Positions 25,906-37,700 of a stretch of 64,000 bases of DNA are shown piece by piece. The first letter of the stretch is position 1, and every line of letters begins with the position of its first letter. Both the position numbers and the translations under genes were made by a program. The notes under the pieces were generated by a model, which did no database searches, was not told the origin of the DNA, and saw nothing but the letters and a program-made list of their open reading frames with translations. The DNA is from Opisthocomus hoazin. Taxonomy: Eukaryota > Chordata > Aves > Opisthocomiformes > Opisthocomidae. Location: assembly GCF_030867145.1 (NCBI RefSeq), contig NC_134416.1:97627183-97691182 (forward strand), read 5' to 3'.

Positions 25906-26639
25906 TGTCTGTTAAGACCAGAAGACAGGAGTATTCGGTAAAGAACGGATGGGCTATACCTTAAGCGAAACAAATCCAGTTTGCTGGTGCAGGAAACCAG
26001 GGCTGAAGGAGCTGACGGGCATGGAAAATTCTTTTTACAGCTGGCACACTCCTCAGAAGGGACACTGCTAGCACTCTTTGGGCCTCTGAAAAGGCCAGCA
26101 GGGAAATAAATAGTGCAATCACAATGAACATAAAAAATTCAAACTGGCTACAACGCCAACACTGCGTGACACAGCAAGGGCAGTACTTGCAAGTGCATTT
26201 ACACCAACACCAGAAGTCTAAAAATGGCACGATGGAGCAAGAACACTTGGCATCAAATGGCAATCCTGACCTAACTGGCACTTGGGAATGCAGTGGGAGG
26301 AAGAAAATCAATGGTAGCTCTGCCAAACTACCCACTTTACATGAATGACAGGTTGGGAAATATGGATGGCAAAGTGACACTGTACATGAAGGACTATATG
26401 AACTGTAATAGAAGAAATGTATCATAGGAAAGAGACTCATTGTAGAATGCCTGTGGGTTGAAATACTGTGGTGGTACTAACACCATGATCAGGCTCATGA
26501 TAATCTTTAGGAAAAGCTATCTCAGATCAGAAAACCTGACAATTTATGACTGGTAACTGGAGAAGTCTTGAGTTACCTCTCCACAGAGTGAATAAATGCA
26601 TCACCAGGATGAGATATAGAATAAATAGTTTCAGGAAGC
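25906..26639. other. intergenic; possibly more degraded LINE
   Basis: No confident feature. A 159-codon minus-strand frame at 25961-26440 is rich in Cys, Phe and Ser with no domain I recognise. The plus strand may be an even older part of the degraded LINE that follows. Confidence 0.4.
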
Positions 26640-27850
26640 ACTTTAAGAACTTTTTCCTAGACTCCCCAAGGGGTGTGGGACCTAGTTTATGACATGCTAG
26701 CTAAAGGGCTGCTCTGTAATAGTACCCATCATGCTGCTAGATTTACCACTACAGCGGTAAATAAGAATCCAGCCGTAGCTATTCAACTGCAAATAAGAGA
26801 GCTATGTAGAAATGAGGGGATTGATCATACATATAAAAACGAATTCAAATGACTTCTAGGAGCCTGGAGACTGTTCAAAGATACTGTATCACAAACCCAA
26901 GTAAATGGTATAGTACAAGGGAAAAAGAGAACAATAAAAACTCTGGACAGAAGTAGAAAATAGAAGAAAATAGCAAACAGAGAACAGAAAAGACTCAATA
27001 GCAAAGTCAGGGAGGTTACCATTGGAGGTGGGAAGTCAATACTTAAAAATGGAAATGCTCTAATGAGAACAAGAATGGCCATAAAGCAAGTCAGGTCAAA
27101 TGTAAACAGAAAATAAAGAGGGCTAAAAACGAACTTGAGGAGCACCTTGGAATGGATGCTTACGCTGGCAGCAAAAAAAGTTATGTAAATACTCAAAGGC
27201 AGGAAGCACGAGGAACTGAGAGATGGCTGGATGACCAAGGTGTAAAAAGGACATTCAGGAATGAAAAAGCCACAGCAGAGAAGCTCAGTTAATTCTCTGC
27301 TTCTCTTTTTGCTGATGAAGATGGTGGGGAGATGTCTGCTCCCAACCTACTCTGTGTAGCGCACAGGTCAGGGAAGCTAATCTGATATAAGGTAAACCAG
27401 CAGTGAGCATCAGATGAAATGAGTAAGTTCATGTTAACAAGTCGCCAGGACTAGTTGATGTTCACCTGGGAGTCCTGTGGGAACGTGACTGTGTGACATA
27501 TCCCACACCTTGGCCAGCAATGCTGCAACGCTGCACCGGCACGCATGCGATCTGCCACGGTAAATCTCATCTACAAATACAACCCAGAGGAGGTTCTGGG
27601 AACTGCAGACTTGTGAGCCTTCCTCCCACCCCTGGTAAGAGGGACTCTGCTTCAGAAAATAGGATGTCAGAGCACGGCATGAACACAAGCAACTGGGAAA
27701 GAGCCAGCATGGCTTCTGTAACGGAAGTCCTCTGCTCTAGCCTGCTGGACATCTCTGGGGGTGTCAAGAAGCACATGGGTAAAGGAGATCCAGTCACCCT
27801 CATACACTTGGATTTTCAAAAAGTCCTTTAGAACGTTCCATGTTGAAGCT
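26640..27850 (+). mobile_element. degraded CR1-like LINE ORF2 (linker and RT start)
   Basis: An old plus-strand LINE remnant. The best part is 27590-27832, reading GNCRLVSLPPTPGK, then a stretch ending KGDPVTLIHLDFQKVL. These correspond to the CR1 reverse-transcriptase blocks GNYRPVSLTSVPGK and the K.V.KGDPVDLIYLDFQKAF region. Upstream, about 27260-27350 resembles the EKAEVLN.FFASVFT linker between endonuclease and RT. The 26640-27250 part is assigned only because it continues collinearly. Several stops and frameshifts are present. It ends near 27850, close to a younger CR1. Confidence 0.6.
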
Positions 27851-27945
27851 GTTTGAAGGTGCTGAGCTGCCTTGAAGGAAATCTCCTTCTGTGGATTAAA
27901 TCCACAAAAGCAGACCAGAATGCAAAGGGTTAGCTTCATGTGAAC

Positions 27946-28750
27946 ACTGAACCTCATGAGGTTCAACAAGGCCAAGTGCAAGGTCCTGCACCTGGGTCGG
28001 GGTAATCCCCGCTATCAATACAGGCTGGGGGATGAAAGGATCGAGAGCAGCCCTGCTGAGAGGGACTTGGGGGTACGGATAGACGAAAGGCTGGACATGA
28101 GCCGGCAATGTGCGCTGGCAGCCCAGAGGGCCAACCGTGTCCTGGGCTGCATCAGGAGAAGCGTGGCCAGCAGGTCGAGGGAGGTGATTCTGCCCCTCTA
28201 CTCTGCTCTGGTGAGACCACACCTGGAGTACTGCGTTCAGCTCTGGAGCCCTCAGCACAAGAAGGACATGGAACTGTTGGAGCGGGTCCAAAGGAGGGCT
28301 ACAAAAATGATCCGAGGGCTGGAGCACCTCTCCTATGAGGACAGGCTGAGACAGTTGGGCTTGGTCAGCCTGGAGAAGAGAAGGCTGCGGGGAGACCTGA
28401 TTGCAGCCTTTCAGTACTTAAAGGGAGCCTATAGGAAAGATGGGGACAATCTTTTTAGTAGAGACAACAGTGACAGGACGAGGGGTAATGGTTTTAAACT
28501 AAAACAGGGTAGGTTTAGGCTAGATATAAGGAAGAAATTCTTTACAATGAGGGTGGTGAAACACTGGAACGGGTTGCCCAGAGAGGTAGTGGAGGCCCCA
28601 TCCCTGGAAACATTCAAGGCCAGGTTGGACAGGGCTCTGAGCAACCTGATCTAGTTAGCGGTGTCCCTGCTCGCTGCGGGGGGGTTGGACTAGATGACCT
28701 CTAGGGGTCCCTTCCGACCCAAAACTTTCTATGATTCTATGATTCTATGA
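27946..28750 (+). mobile_element. well-preserved 5'-truncated CR1 LINE, plus-strand
   Basis: The least-decayed CR1 in the window. It begins just after the RT catalytic loop, holds an uninterrupted C-terminal ORF2 frame to its native stop at 28654, then a ~95 bp 3' UTR with 'GGGGTTGGACTAGATGACCT', and ends in three ATTCTATG-type units at about 28727-28750. It sits directly downstream of an older, broken CR1-like fragment in the same orientation, which suggests separate insertions of different age. Confidence 0.93.
27956..28654 (+). pseudogene. CR1 ORF2 C-terminus, intact frame but 5'-truncated
   Basis: This 232-codon frame encodes the RT thumb and C-terminal region of CR1 ORF2, with no stop or frameshift. 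It runs [20 protein letters not shown], the [18 protein letters not shown] block, [35 protein letters not shown], and ends near the [19 protein letters not shown] block. The endonuclease domain and the catalytic RT motifs are absent because of truncation, so the copy cannot move. The ATG at 27956 is an internal methionine, not a real start. The intact frame suggests a relatively recent insertion. Confidence 0.85.
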
Positions 28751-31700
28751 CTTAACTTGGAACCTGCAGTTATAACTCCAGAGTGATCTTGGACTCATCA
28801 TTGACAGTTCTCTGAAACTGGCTTTGGCTGGCTGAATTGCTGGTGATAGTGACCGTCTGCAAGAAAGCACGTGGAAATATGATGTTATAAAAGACGTGAA
28901 AAGGTTATAAATAATACAGCCTGGCTATAAACATTAGGGAGAAACTTTCTAGAGAGATTTCTAAGATTCCCGAGAAAAGTGCTTGGTTTAAGTCTCACCC
29001 AAGGCGTCCCAAGGCAGGGAGAAGCGAGGCTCAGCCCGTTGGCCGATCCCAGTAGTCAGAGGCAGTCTGAGGTGGAGTTTCCCTTGACTTGCTCACGATG
29101 TTATCTTCTTCTCCGAAAATCCCCCTTTTCCCTGGCTATTTTTATATCCTTTCTACACTTAAGGTGGAGTTTGAGTGACTGTAGTCATACATACCTTTTA
29201 TCATGATTGGTGTAAAATTCTCTCGCTTCACGTTTAAAGTTATAGTTTATGAAAAATTGAAGGCGCAGACTCGAAGAGGAGTGGTCGCACCTCGGAGGCG
29301 GGTAGCCTTCAGGATGGAGGTGTGTTTTGGTATAAAATGATATTAAAACATGCAAAGTTCATGAGAGAATAGCACTTTGGCAAGGGTTCGAAAACCTGTT
29401 GGCTCAGGGGGCCAGATGAGCTGCTTATCAGTTCTAGAGAACCATTTCTTCCCGCTTTATCATCACAGAGCATGGCCACGGAATCTCCACTCCGCTCCAT
29501 CCTCCATGGTATGTTGTAGGGAGTTGTTGTGTGAGTGGATTCCTCGCATGCCTGCTGCAGCTGTGTCCCATCCACAGAGCTCTTTTTGATTTCATGTTTT
29601 TCCTCAATGGGTGAACAATGCTACATTTTTCATATAAACCTTAATTTTCAGATGTAAACCTTAATTTTACTAATAATTCCACACTGTGACACTGGGGCCT
29701 CCTCTGTTCATCGCGGCTTTTTTTCAGTGCCATGTAAAAGGAAAGAAATTCATCCAACTTTACATGAAAATATTTTAAACGGTTCTTGCAACTTTTCTGC
29801 CATATTTCCCTTTTCCCCCAGTTTAAATAAAAACAAAAAAAAATTATTTGGAGAGTTGAGAAGGTGGTACAGAGCTGCTATTGCCAGGGCACAGACAGAA
29901 CCAAGCACTGCCAAGACAGGGAACTGCACCAGGTGCATCACTGCTCTGTGCAATGTCGACTTTTCTTAGTCTACAGTAACGCGAGAAAGACGAAAGCAAT
30001 CTTCTGAAAGGATTGAACCTCTTCCAGAGCTGCAGTTATGTATTTTAAAGAACATAAAGTTCAACACGACAGATTAGTCCATTAAGACAAGACCATGGAG
30101 TTCTTCCCATTAAAAAGGAAAACAATCAAAACTTGAAGTTTGGACTCATCTTTCAAGCTGCAGTACCGATGCACTTTAAAGTAGACTATAGTAAGAAAAT
30201 TAATATTCCTCTCCCTTGCCTTGGCACTCCTCCAATCACATATTAGGCCTGTGGGCTTGTAAAGAACACATAAATATACATCACATGTAACTCAGTATGT
30301 AAGGCTGATTCTTCTGATTAACATATTAATTTTAGCCCCGTTGATCAATGACTACATCTCTTGCTGTTCTGCGTTACCTGTCACTCTCCCAGGGATGTTT
30401 GCTTGCCAAAAGCAGCCATCAAGAAGCAAAATTCTGCTAAAATGCTGCAAAATGTCTTGGGTTTTTGTTCTTGACTTCAGCCCTGATCTCAGAAGAGGAG
30501 GCTTTCCAGTGGAGTTGAGGGGATTTCCTGTAGATCCTAAGGATAACCAGGCCCTAGGCTGGATGGAGCCATTTCTCCGGTACTTCTTGGTTTCCCCTTC
30601 CCCAAAGGGTCCCCATGCTGTCTTACACTTCTAGAAACGACACAGGGGAAAAGTCAAGGTAGTGAACAAAGCTCTGCTGCTGAGTATGGAGCCTGCTTTT
30701 CTGCCCAGATAATGGGAGAGGCTGTCAAGGACTGCAAGTACAGTACCAATGAAATGGCACTGGCAAAAGGGAACACCTAAGCACTCCGCCCACAGCATTG
30801 TGCCTACTGTGATGAGGTATTTAGCACAATTCCCACTCACAAATAATTCATGCTGATTGGCATCACTCTTGATGTTCTGTGTGCTGCTCTTCCTTCAGTC
30901 ATTAACTGCTTTAAGCTTGTTTAACCACGCTAATAATATGTGATATAAAAAGCTGATTTACAGGGCTATCCTCTCAACACGAACAATTTAAAGTTCATTA
31001 TCACTTACAGAATGTGGCTGCAAGTGAGATAAAAACTTCAGCTCATGAATACCATTAATAAAGCTCTGTATGCTGGTGAGCTGGGCTTCTGCATGTAGAA
31101 GCCAAATAAAAAGCAAGCCTAGGTGAATCAGCATATGCCATGCTACTGAGCTATCTAGATCCCATACAGTGTTGACTCCTATTTAATCACACAAGATGAC
31201 AGCACTGAAAGGAAATAAAAAGGATGAAAGGACGTTTGTGAGCGGGCAACAAATCTAAAAGCTGTCGCAGTTCATCCAGCAGGCTGGGGAAGGCTGGACA
31301 GAGAGGCTATATTTAACTTTAAAGTTACACAGGGTTTATGACTATTGGATTTGGACCGTCAGGTCCAGTTATTTCTGCAGCCTTGCACACCGCTGTGCTT
31401 GGAATGCAAAGGCTAATTCTTGGTTTCTCTTGGCTGAAAATCTTAGGGGCTTGACACTCAGCTAGAGCCTAAGCGTGGCGGTGGGCAGGCTGGAGGAGCA
31501 GAAGTGGAGTGGGGCAGATGCAGAAACCGAGTGCGAAAGGTGGAGGGGAGCTGTGGGGCAGCGGTGGAGAGTGCGGCTGCTTCAAGGTCCCCATGGAGCA
31601 GGTGCCAGCGGGAGCTGCCTGAAGCACGTTCCACCGGCTCCGTGCAGGAAGCCCCAGCGCTTCCCACCCCCACGGCGCCCAAGCTAACGCCAGAAGCATT

Positions 31701-34700
31701 CCGCTCGTGCTAAGCACCGGCTCAGGGGAGTGCAACGAGGCTGCTCCTAACGAATGTGGAACGCTTCAAGCAGCTCCAAGGCGAACAGCTTAGTGAAAAC
31801 AGGGAGTGCAGAGGGGAGAGACTGTCCTCAAGGGTCCTGCCGGCATCGTTTGCCAGACTGGCACCACGACTCACGCCTGTGTTTTCTGAAACACCCATCT
31901 TGCTACTGCTTACCGAGGGCTGTTTTTCTGTCATGGTGGCAAATAGTTTGGTCTGTCAGTCGAGCACTCCCACGTCCAGAGTAACATCGACGTGTCAGCT
32001 GAAATGGGCAGTGTGACTGGCCTGGAGTCCTGGCCATGTCTCTCTGCTAGGCAGAAACGCAACCACTTCAGATGAGCAAAGGCGAGGTGGTCTTTACCAC
32101 AGCGCACAGACTTGTTTTTTTCCAGCCATGGGTCCTTCCTTGCATGTTTTACCCCACTCCCTCTTTTTACCTGCTTACCTCAGGGCTCTCAGGGAAAACT
32201 TTCCCTTATCAAAACATTTGCTCACATCTCAGTGTCATTTTGAAGCACAGGTTCAGGGAAGTCAGATCTTTTGCTTTCAGCACAAAGACCTGAGCCCGAA
32301 GAGATCCAGCACCGGGCAGCAGCCACCACTGGGTTCTCCCACTGCCTGTGCAATGCACGTGCCTGGGTTGGAAGCAGAGGTGGGATTTCCTACACAAGCC
32401 CCTTAGCTCTGTGGGGTGCATCAGGTTTTCCCCACAGCTGCAGAGTATTTTCCCTCTCACGCAGACACTCTGCAGCGTAACAGGCTGTAACGCATTTTTG
32501 GATGTAAGAAAGCCAGTTCTGTCTCCAAATGAGGTGCTGAACTCAACTACAGAAAAAGCACACAATGGTCTGTCCCTTTTGAAGCCACTCTGAATTCACT
32601 GGGTCCTTGCAAAAACTGGTATCTTCCGTAACTGATGGACAGGAGACATTGCTGGATGCAAGCGTAGAGATTGCTGCCCAAGTGACTGATCTGATGACTC
32701 AATCAGCAGGGTTTCTCTGTGTTTTAGTCTCCAAATACAGGACTTACGCAGACAATAGACAGCAGGAAGAGAAAAGCAATCAGGTGATAGCACATCCCAT
32801 GTTAACCAAAGGTACTGAGCAACCAAAATCCTGTTTGTAAATAAAACAAATTTTGTTAAGCTAACCTCAAAGATCATCTGGAGTTGGAGCCCTTACAAAA
32901 AGCTAAGTTTTTGGGGAGAACATCCCCAGTGTTGTGTGGCCAAACAAGGTGCATATGAGACCTTGGTCCCTGCTGCAAGATTTATTTTTCCTTTTACATT
33001 TATCTCTTTCTTGCTGTAACCTTGACCTGTAGCTGTACTTCTGCTAGGGCACGTCAGCTAGGAAGATGAACACAAGAGCACAAGAATGCTGAGGCTTTTT
33101 GCAGTATCATCACCTTGACAAAGGAGGAAGACAGTCTGTCGAAACTTGCTGGATACTCCTTCATAAAATGATGGCATTGTGTTAATGAAGGAATTCCAGT
33201 TTAGCCTTCAATGGTTCCATAAATTAGTCATAGCACAGCACAGAGAAAAAAAGCAAAAGCCCTGTGTACACAGTGACTAAGAAGTAAGAGAAGAAAAGAA
33301 GTGAAAAAGGAACAAAATCAAATAAGTTACATCTGCTTGAGAACCTGTCGCCAATTCCACAGCTGGAAAATGCTGAAGTGGCTACAGCTTGTATTTTTCT
33401 GAAGCATTCGGTTAGTTTATAGGAACAGCTCACTTGCTTCTTCAGTGGACTTTTAGAACATTACCCAACCACTCTGTAAATATTCTCCCATTGTGACTCT
33501 TCTTGCAGGCTGCAATCCTTTACACACTCAGTATGCAGGGGTCTTGGGCTGCAAAATATCTCCTCCCTTATCATACTACTTTTTTCTTTTCCTTCAAACC
33601 CTTCAAGTCGTGCTGCAGATTTAATTTTTTGCTCTGATAACCCTGAGAGGTGCTGTTAGGCAACTAATGAATTAAAACAGGGAAGATAAAGACGTGCGTA
33701 TTCCTGAGAATATTCTCAAGAGACTCCCTTTGAGATACTACCCAAGAGGAATGAATGCCCTGGTCAGGCAGACCTCGGAAGCATCCCAGGTGTGACTGGT
33801 ACACAATAAAACCCTGAGAAGCAAAGATTTATTAAAGGTGCAAGGTCTTGGCAAGAATGAAATGCTAACGAGGGAGGAAATCCCACAAACCGCTCTCATA
33901 ATGTTGCTCTTAAACAAAAAAACAGAGCAGGATCTGATCAAGTACATCAAGGAAACCATTGCCTTTCAATCTTCTTATGATATTTTTTTGTGTGAAGGTT
34001 TGAGACACCTACGGGGGGACTGCTCCTAAGAGCTACTGACCATGTGGGGCATGGTTAAGCTGGACCCTCCTGACACACGGTTTAATGCATTTGTGTGACC
34101 TTCAGTCCTAGGCACGGTGGTTTCTTCCACTTGCCACTGGTTAGCAACCAACCCAGCCAGTCAAAATGGGATTATTTCCTTACAATCAACGAGCCAGTAA
34201 AATACTATACAGAATAACAGACGATTTATTTATTCTCTCTGCTGGAATGATTTGCTGTTAATAGCTGCAGCTGTCACAGACAGGCATATAAATGGGCTTG
34301 GAAGTTCAAGAGCCTGCATGCTGGAATGCCTCGCTCAAGCGAGCATGCGAGAATGTGAGCTGTGATCTGCTCCTGCTGACACAAACTGCAGGAATAATAA
34401 CATGTATAAAATAATTTTGCTATTAGATTTCCTTTGGTTATTTTCTAGAGTTATCAAGGGGCTTCTTTTACTTTACTTGGAGTTCAGTCTCTTAACAGGG
34501 CTGGTGTCAGGGAACAAAGCATCGATTTGGGGCTACTCTACCAAGCTCTACTGAGCAGCTTGAGCTGCCCTAGAAACAAGGTGATACGAGCAGCAAAACA
34601 AGTGCACAGTGCAAGGGCATCTAACCATCGGGAAGAACAGGTGGGCTTCCAAACCATTCAGTGCTTGGTGACCTCCTAAGTCTGGGTGATCTCGCCGTTA

Positions 34701-37700
34701 AGACATAACAAATGTTTGAGGTGGGCTGGCTGCAGTTTCTGGCACTAATTTCCTGTATACATGACCCTGAGTAACTCAGGTACGCACGCACAGCTTTGGC
34801 TGTAATCCTGCCCAAAGTACCTCAGCTATTCTTAATGGCTGTACTGGGATCGCTTATTGGAGCTACGCCACAGTACAGGAAAAAATGGATGATTCATGGG
34901 GCCAAAACACCGAGTCATTTAAAGTAAAACTTCAAAGGCATCTTGCTGATTTCTATATTTAACTGCTTAGTAACAAAGAATTTGAACAGCCAGCCTATTA
35001 ATTAAGAAGCAGGCACCCTCCTGCAAGCACTTAAACATTCAAATCAGTTCCGGTGAGTTATTTGAATAGCACCTGCTCTCAGGAGAGGACTCTGCTTCAG
35101 GTTACAACTGAAGATAGGTTGTAAAGGGCAAGGTGAGATGTTGCATTAGATCCGGTAAATTAGTTCTTGGTAGCTCCTTGCTAGAGAACTGCGTGGCCAC
35201 AGCTGAGCCACCTCATCCTCCCTTTGTGCTCCACAAACCGCTACAGGACTCAGCCATGATTGCACTGCTCCTCCCCTCTCCTATAACATGCTGTTCTTCT
35301 GTCAGGAACTGTGTTGCATGAGTGACTTAGGTGTTGGAAGAGACAAGGACAAGCGTAAGCCTAAAATGCTCTCTCTGTCATGCACCCACGGCAAGCATGG
35401 CTGAGCTAAGCAGACAAGTAAGCAAGCAAGAACAGAACGTACAATGAATTATGGGGCTCCTACCGACACCGGCTGGCCACTCTCTAAAGCATTCGAGGGT
35501 GGTGGACAGAGCTCTGCACCTTACAGGTTACTTCTCCCTTCTCTGTGGGACAATGAAACTTCTCCTGGCAGGAAAGCAGACGCAGCTGGCAAGTGTCCTG
35601 TACTAAAGATGAAGAAAGGTGACGCCACTTACCAGGCACTTGGATGTGGGATCAACTTACCATACATCATTTGAATAAAAATAACAGTCCAGCTTTATCC
35701 TTGGTCTATGGCCACTTTAAGGCAATTTCAGTTGGTATTGCTTAACACCTAGCGGGAAAAAACCCTGAAACAATTCTTCATCTGCTGCATTCTGAAAGCA
35801 CACACTTCATCAGCATAGTTTAGTTAAAATATGGTGACTTGAATGGCAGGATTTATTGAAATACCATGGCTGCAAGGAATTCAGTAAGCTAGGTATGACT
35901 TCACTTACGAAAGAAAATACCTGGATTTTGCAACACTTCAGTGCATATCTTACCAAGATTTTCAGTACATGTAACATACGCAAATGCACAGCTGCCCTGT
36001 CTGTTAAGGCATTAGCGGTGGTTAGTGCAGCAGAATTGTGCGAGACCAACAGCAGATCTTGCCCAGCTTTCATGTCTGTAAGGAGCAGAAATTTAAGGGT
36101 GGAAAGCTACCCAAGCCAGAAAAAAAGAAGCCAACGTATCTACAGATGACTGCATGAACCTTGCCAAATCATTAACAGGAGTTGGCACAGATAGGAAATG
36201 TGAAACAGAGATTTGTTTGAGGTGGAGCGATGTAAGGCAAATTGGCCTTCAGGTTTAAAAGCACGCCCTGTTGCCTAGCTTAAAAGAACTCCAAGTAACA
36301 GAGGAAACTGAGGCAAGGACGCTGCACTCGGGCCTCAGCTGGTATTCGGGGCTGCACCAGTGTGTGCTGCAGAGGCCAAAATTCCCTCTGGAGCACAGCA
36401 GCTGACGTGCTGCAGGGTGTATGCTCGGGAAGACTGCTCCTTCCTTCCCTGCCTGCTGGAAAATGTCTCCAGAGCTGAGCGCTAGCCTGTCCTGCAGCAC
36501 TCCTCTTCACATGTCTGAGGTGCTTGGTTTACCCATTTGTTGTAGAAATGCAACTTCTGTCGGCCTGGTGACTATTTACTGAGCCACTTAGTTTTGCAAA
36601 CTTCTCACTGAATCTTCCAGGCATGCTTTAACCATTAAATAAAAAAAAAAGTTCTCACTGAGCTGGCAGAATAAAGAAAGAAGTGTTCCAAGGAGAAATG
36701 TATCTTGCCACAAATATTGTTTTGAAAAACATTAGGTTATTCTTTGTGGCCTCTAGAGCTTGTAAGAAATGTAAAGATTTTCTTTTTTTCCCCTCTTTAA
36801 CCAACAGCATTTGCTGCTGCTAATTCTGTTATTCAGGTTATTGATTGTCAGCAATTCCTACCCAGATCTGTTTCCTGAAAATCCTTCACGAAAGGAACGT
36901 TAAGATATGAGGTCACCTGAGGATGCGAATACACACTTCTGCTGAGTCCTGGCACACATTCACTTTTGTCTATTAACACATGACGTGGGAGGAGCAAATC
37001 TTTTACTTCCATACCCAGGGTTATGGAATTGACCACTGTAAACTCTCAGCAAAGATAAGAAAGCTGAAAAAAAAAAATCCATTAAAGCGGGAAGCAAATA
37101 AGACTCCAACACAAGTGTAACAAATGACATAAAATATGTCTCAGTGTTAGACAACCCTTTTTCTTGCATCAGAGAACTCTGCAAAGACATAGATGTTTGT
37201 TTGGCAATTTCATTATTTAAAAATCTGTTCAATGACCCCTTTTTGCTTCTCAGAAGAGTCACAGAACTTTACACTGGAAAGCACTGACTACTTTTAGAGG
37301 TGAGCGATTCTGACCCCCTTCCTGGCTCAGCCAGCGTTTATTACTCTGCTCCTACTCTGGGACCCTCGACACGGGCAGAAACCCTTAACACAAACCTGGC
37401 CACAGCTCTGCTGTTACTGCTTCTCACACTCCTGAAGTGCCTGGCTGCTGCACCTCATGCAAGGTAGCTTGGGATGCAGGGGGTGAGACAACAGAAGTGT
37501 TCTCTGTGTCAGATTCCTGGAAAGAGACGGTTTGACTGGCTCTGACACATCAAGTGCCATCAGTTGGTCACCTTGACTACCCAGGCTGTGCAGACTGCTG
37601 AGGATTCAGGATTTGATGACAGTCTGGTGACCACTATTCTCCAGCTGCAGCATGGTAGGTAGTTAGACTAAAGCAACTAACCACTTAGATTCAAAGCTTT

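Noticed and set aside
25961-26440. 159-codon minus-strand open frame rich in Cys, Phe and Ser
   Set aside because: Composition typical of the antisense of A/G-rich DNA; no signal sequence logic or domain; next to degraded LINE sequence on the other strand.
26825-27238. 137-codon hydrophobic minus-strand frame resembling a membrane protein
   Set aside because: It is the antisense of Lys/Glu-rich LINE linker sequence; such antisense frames are Leu/Phe-rich by composition.
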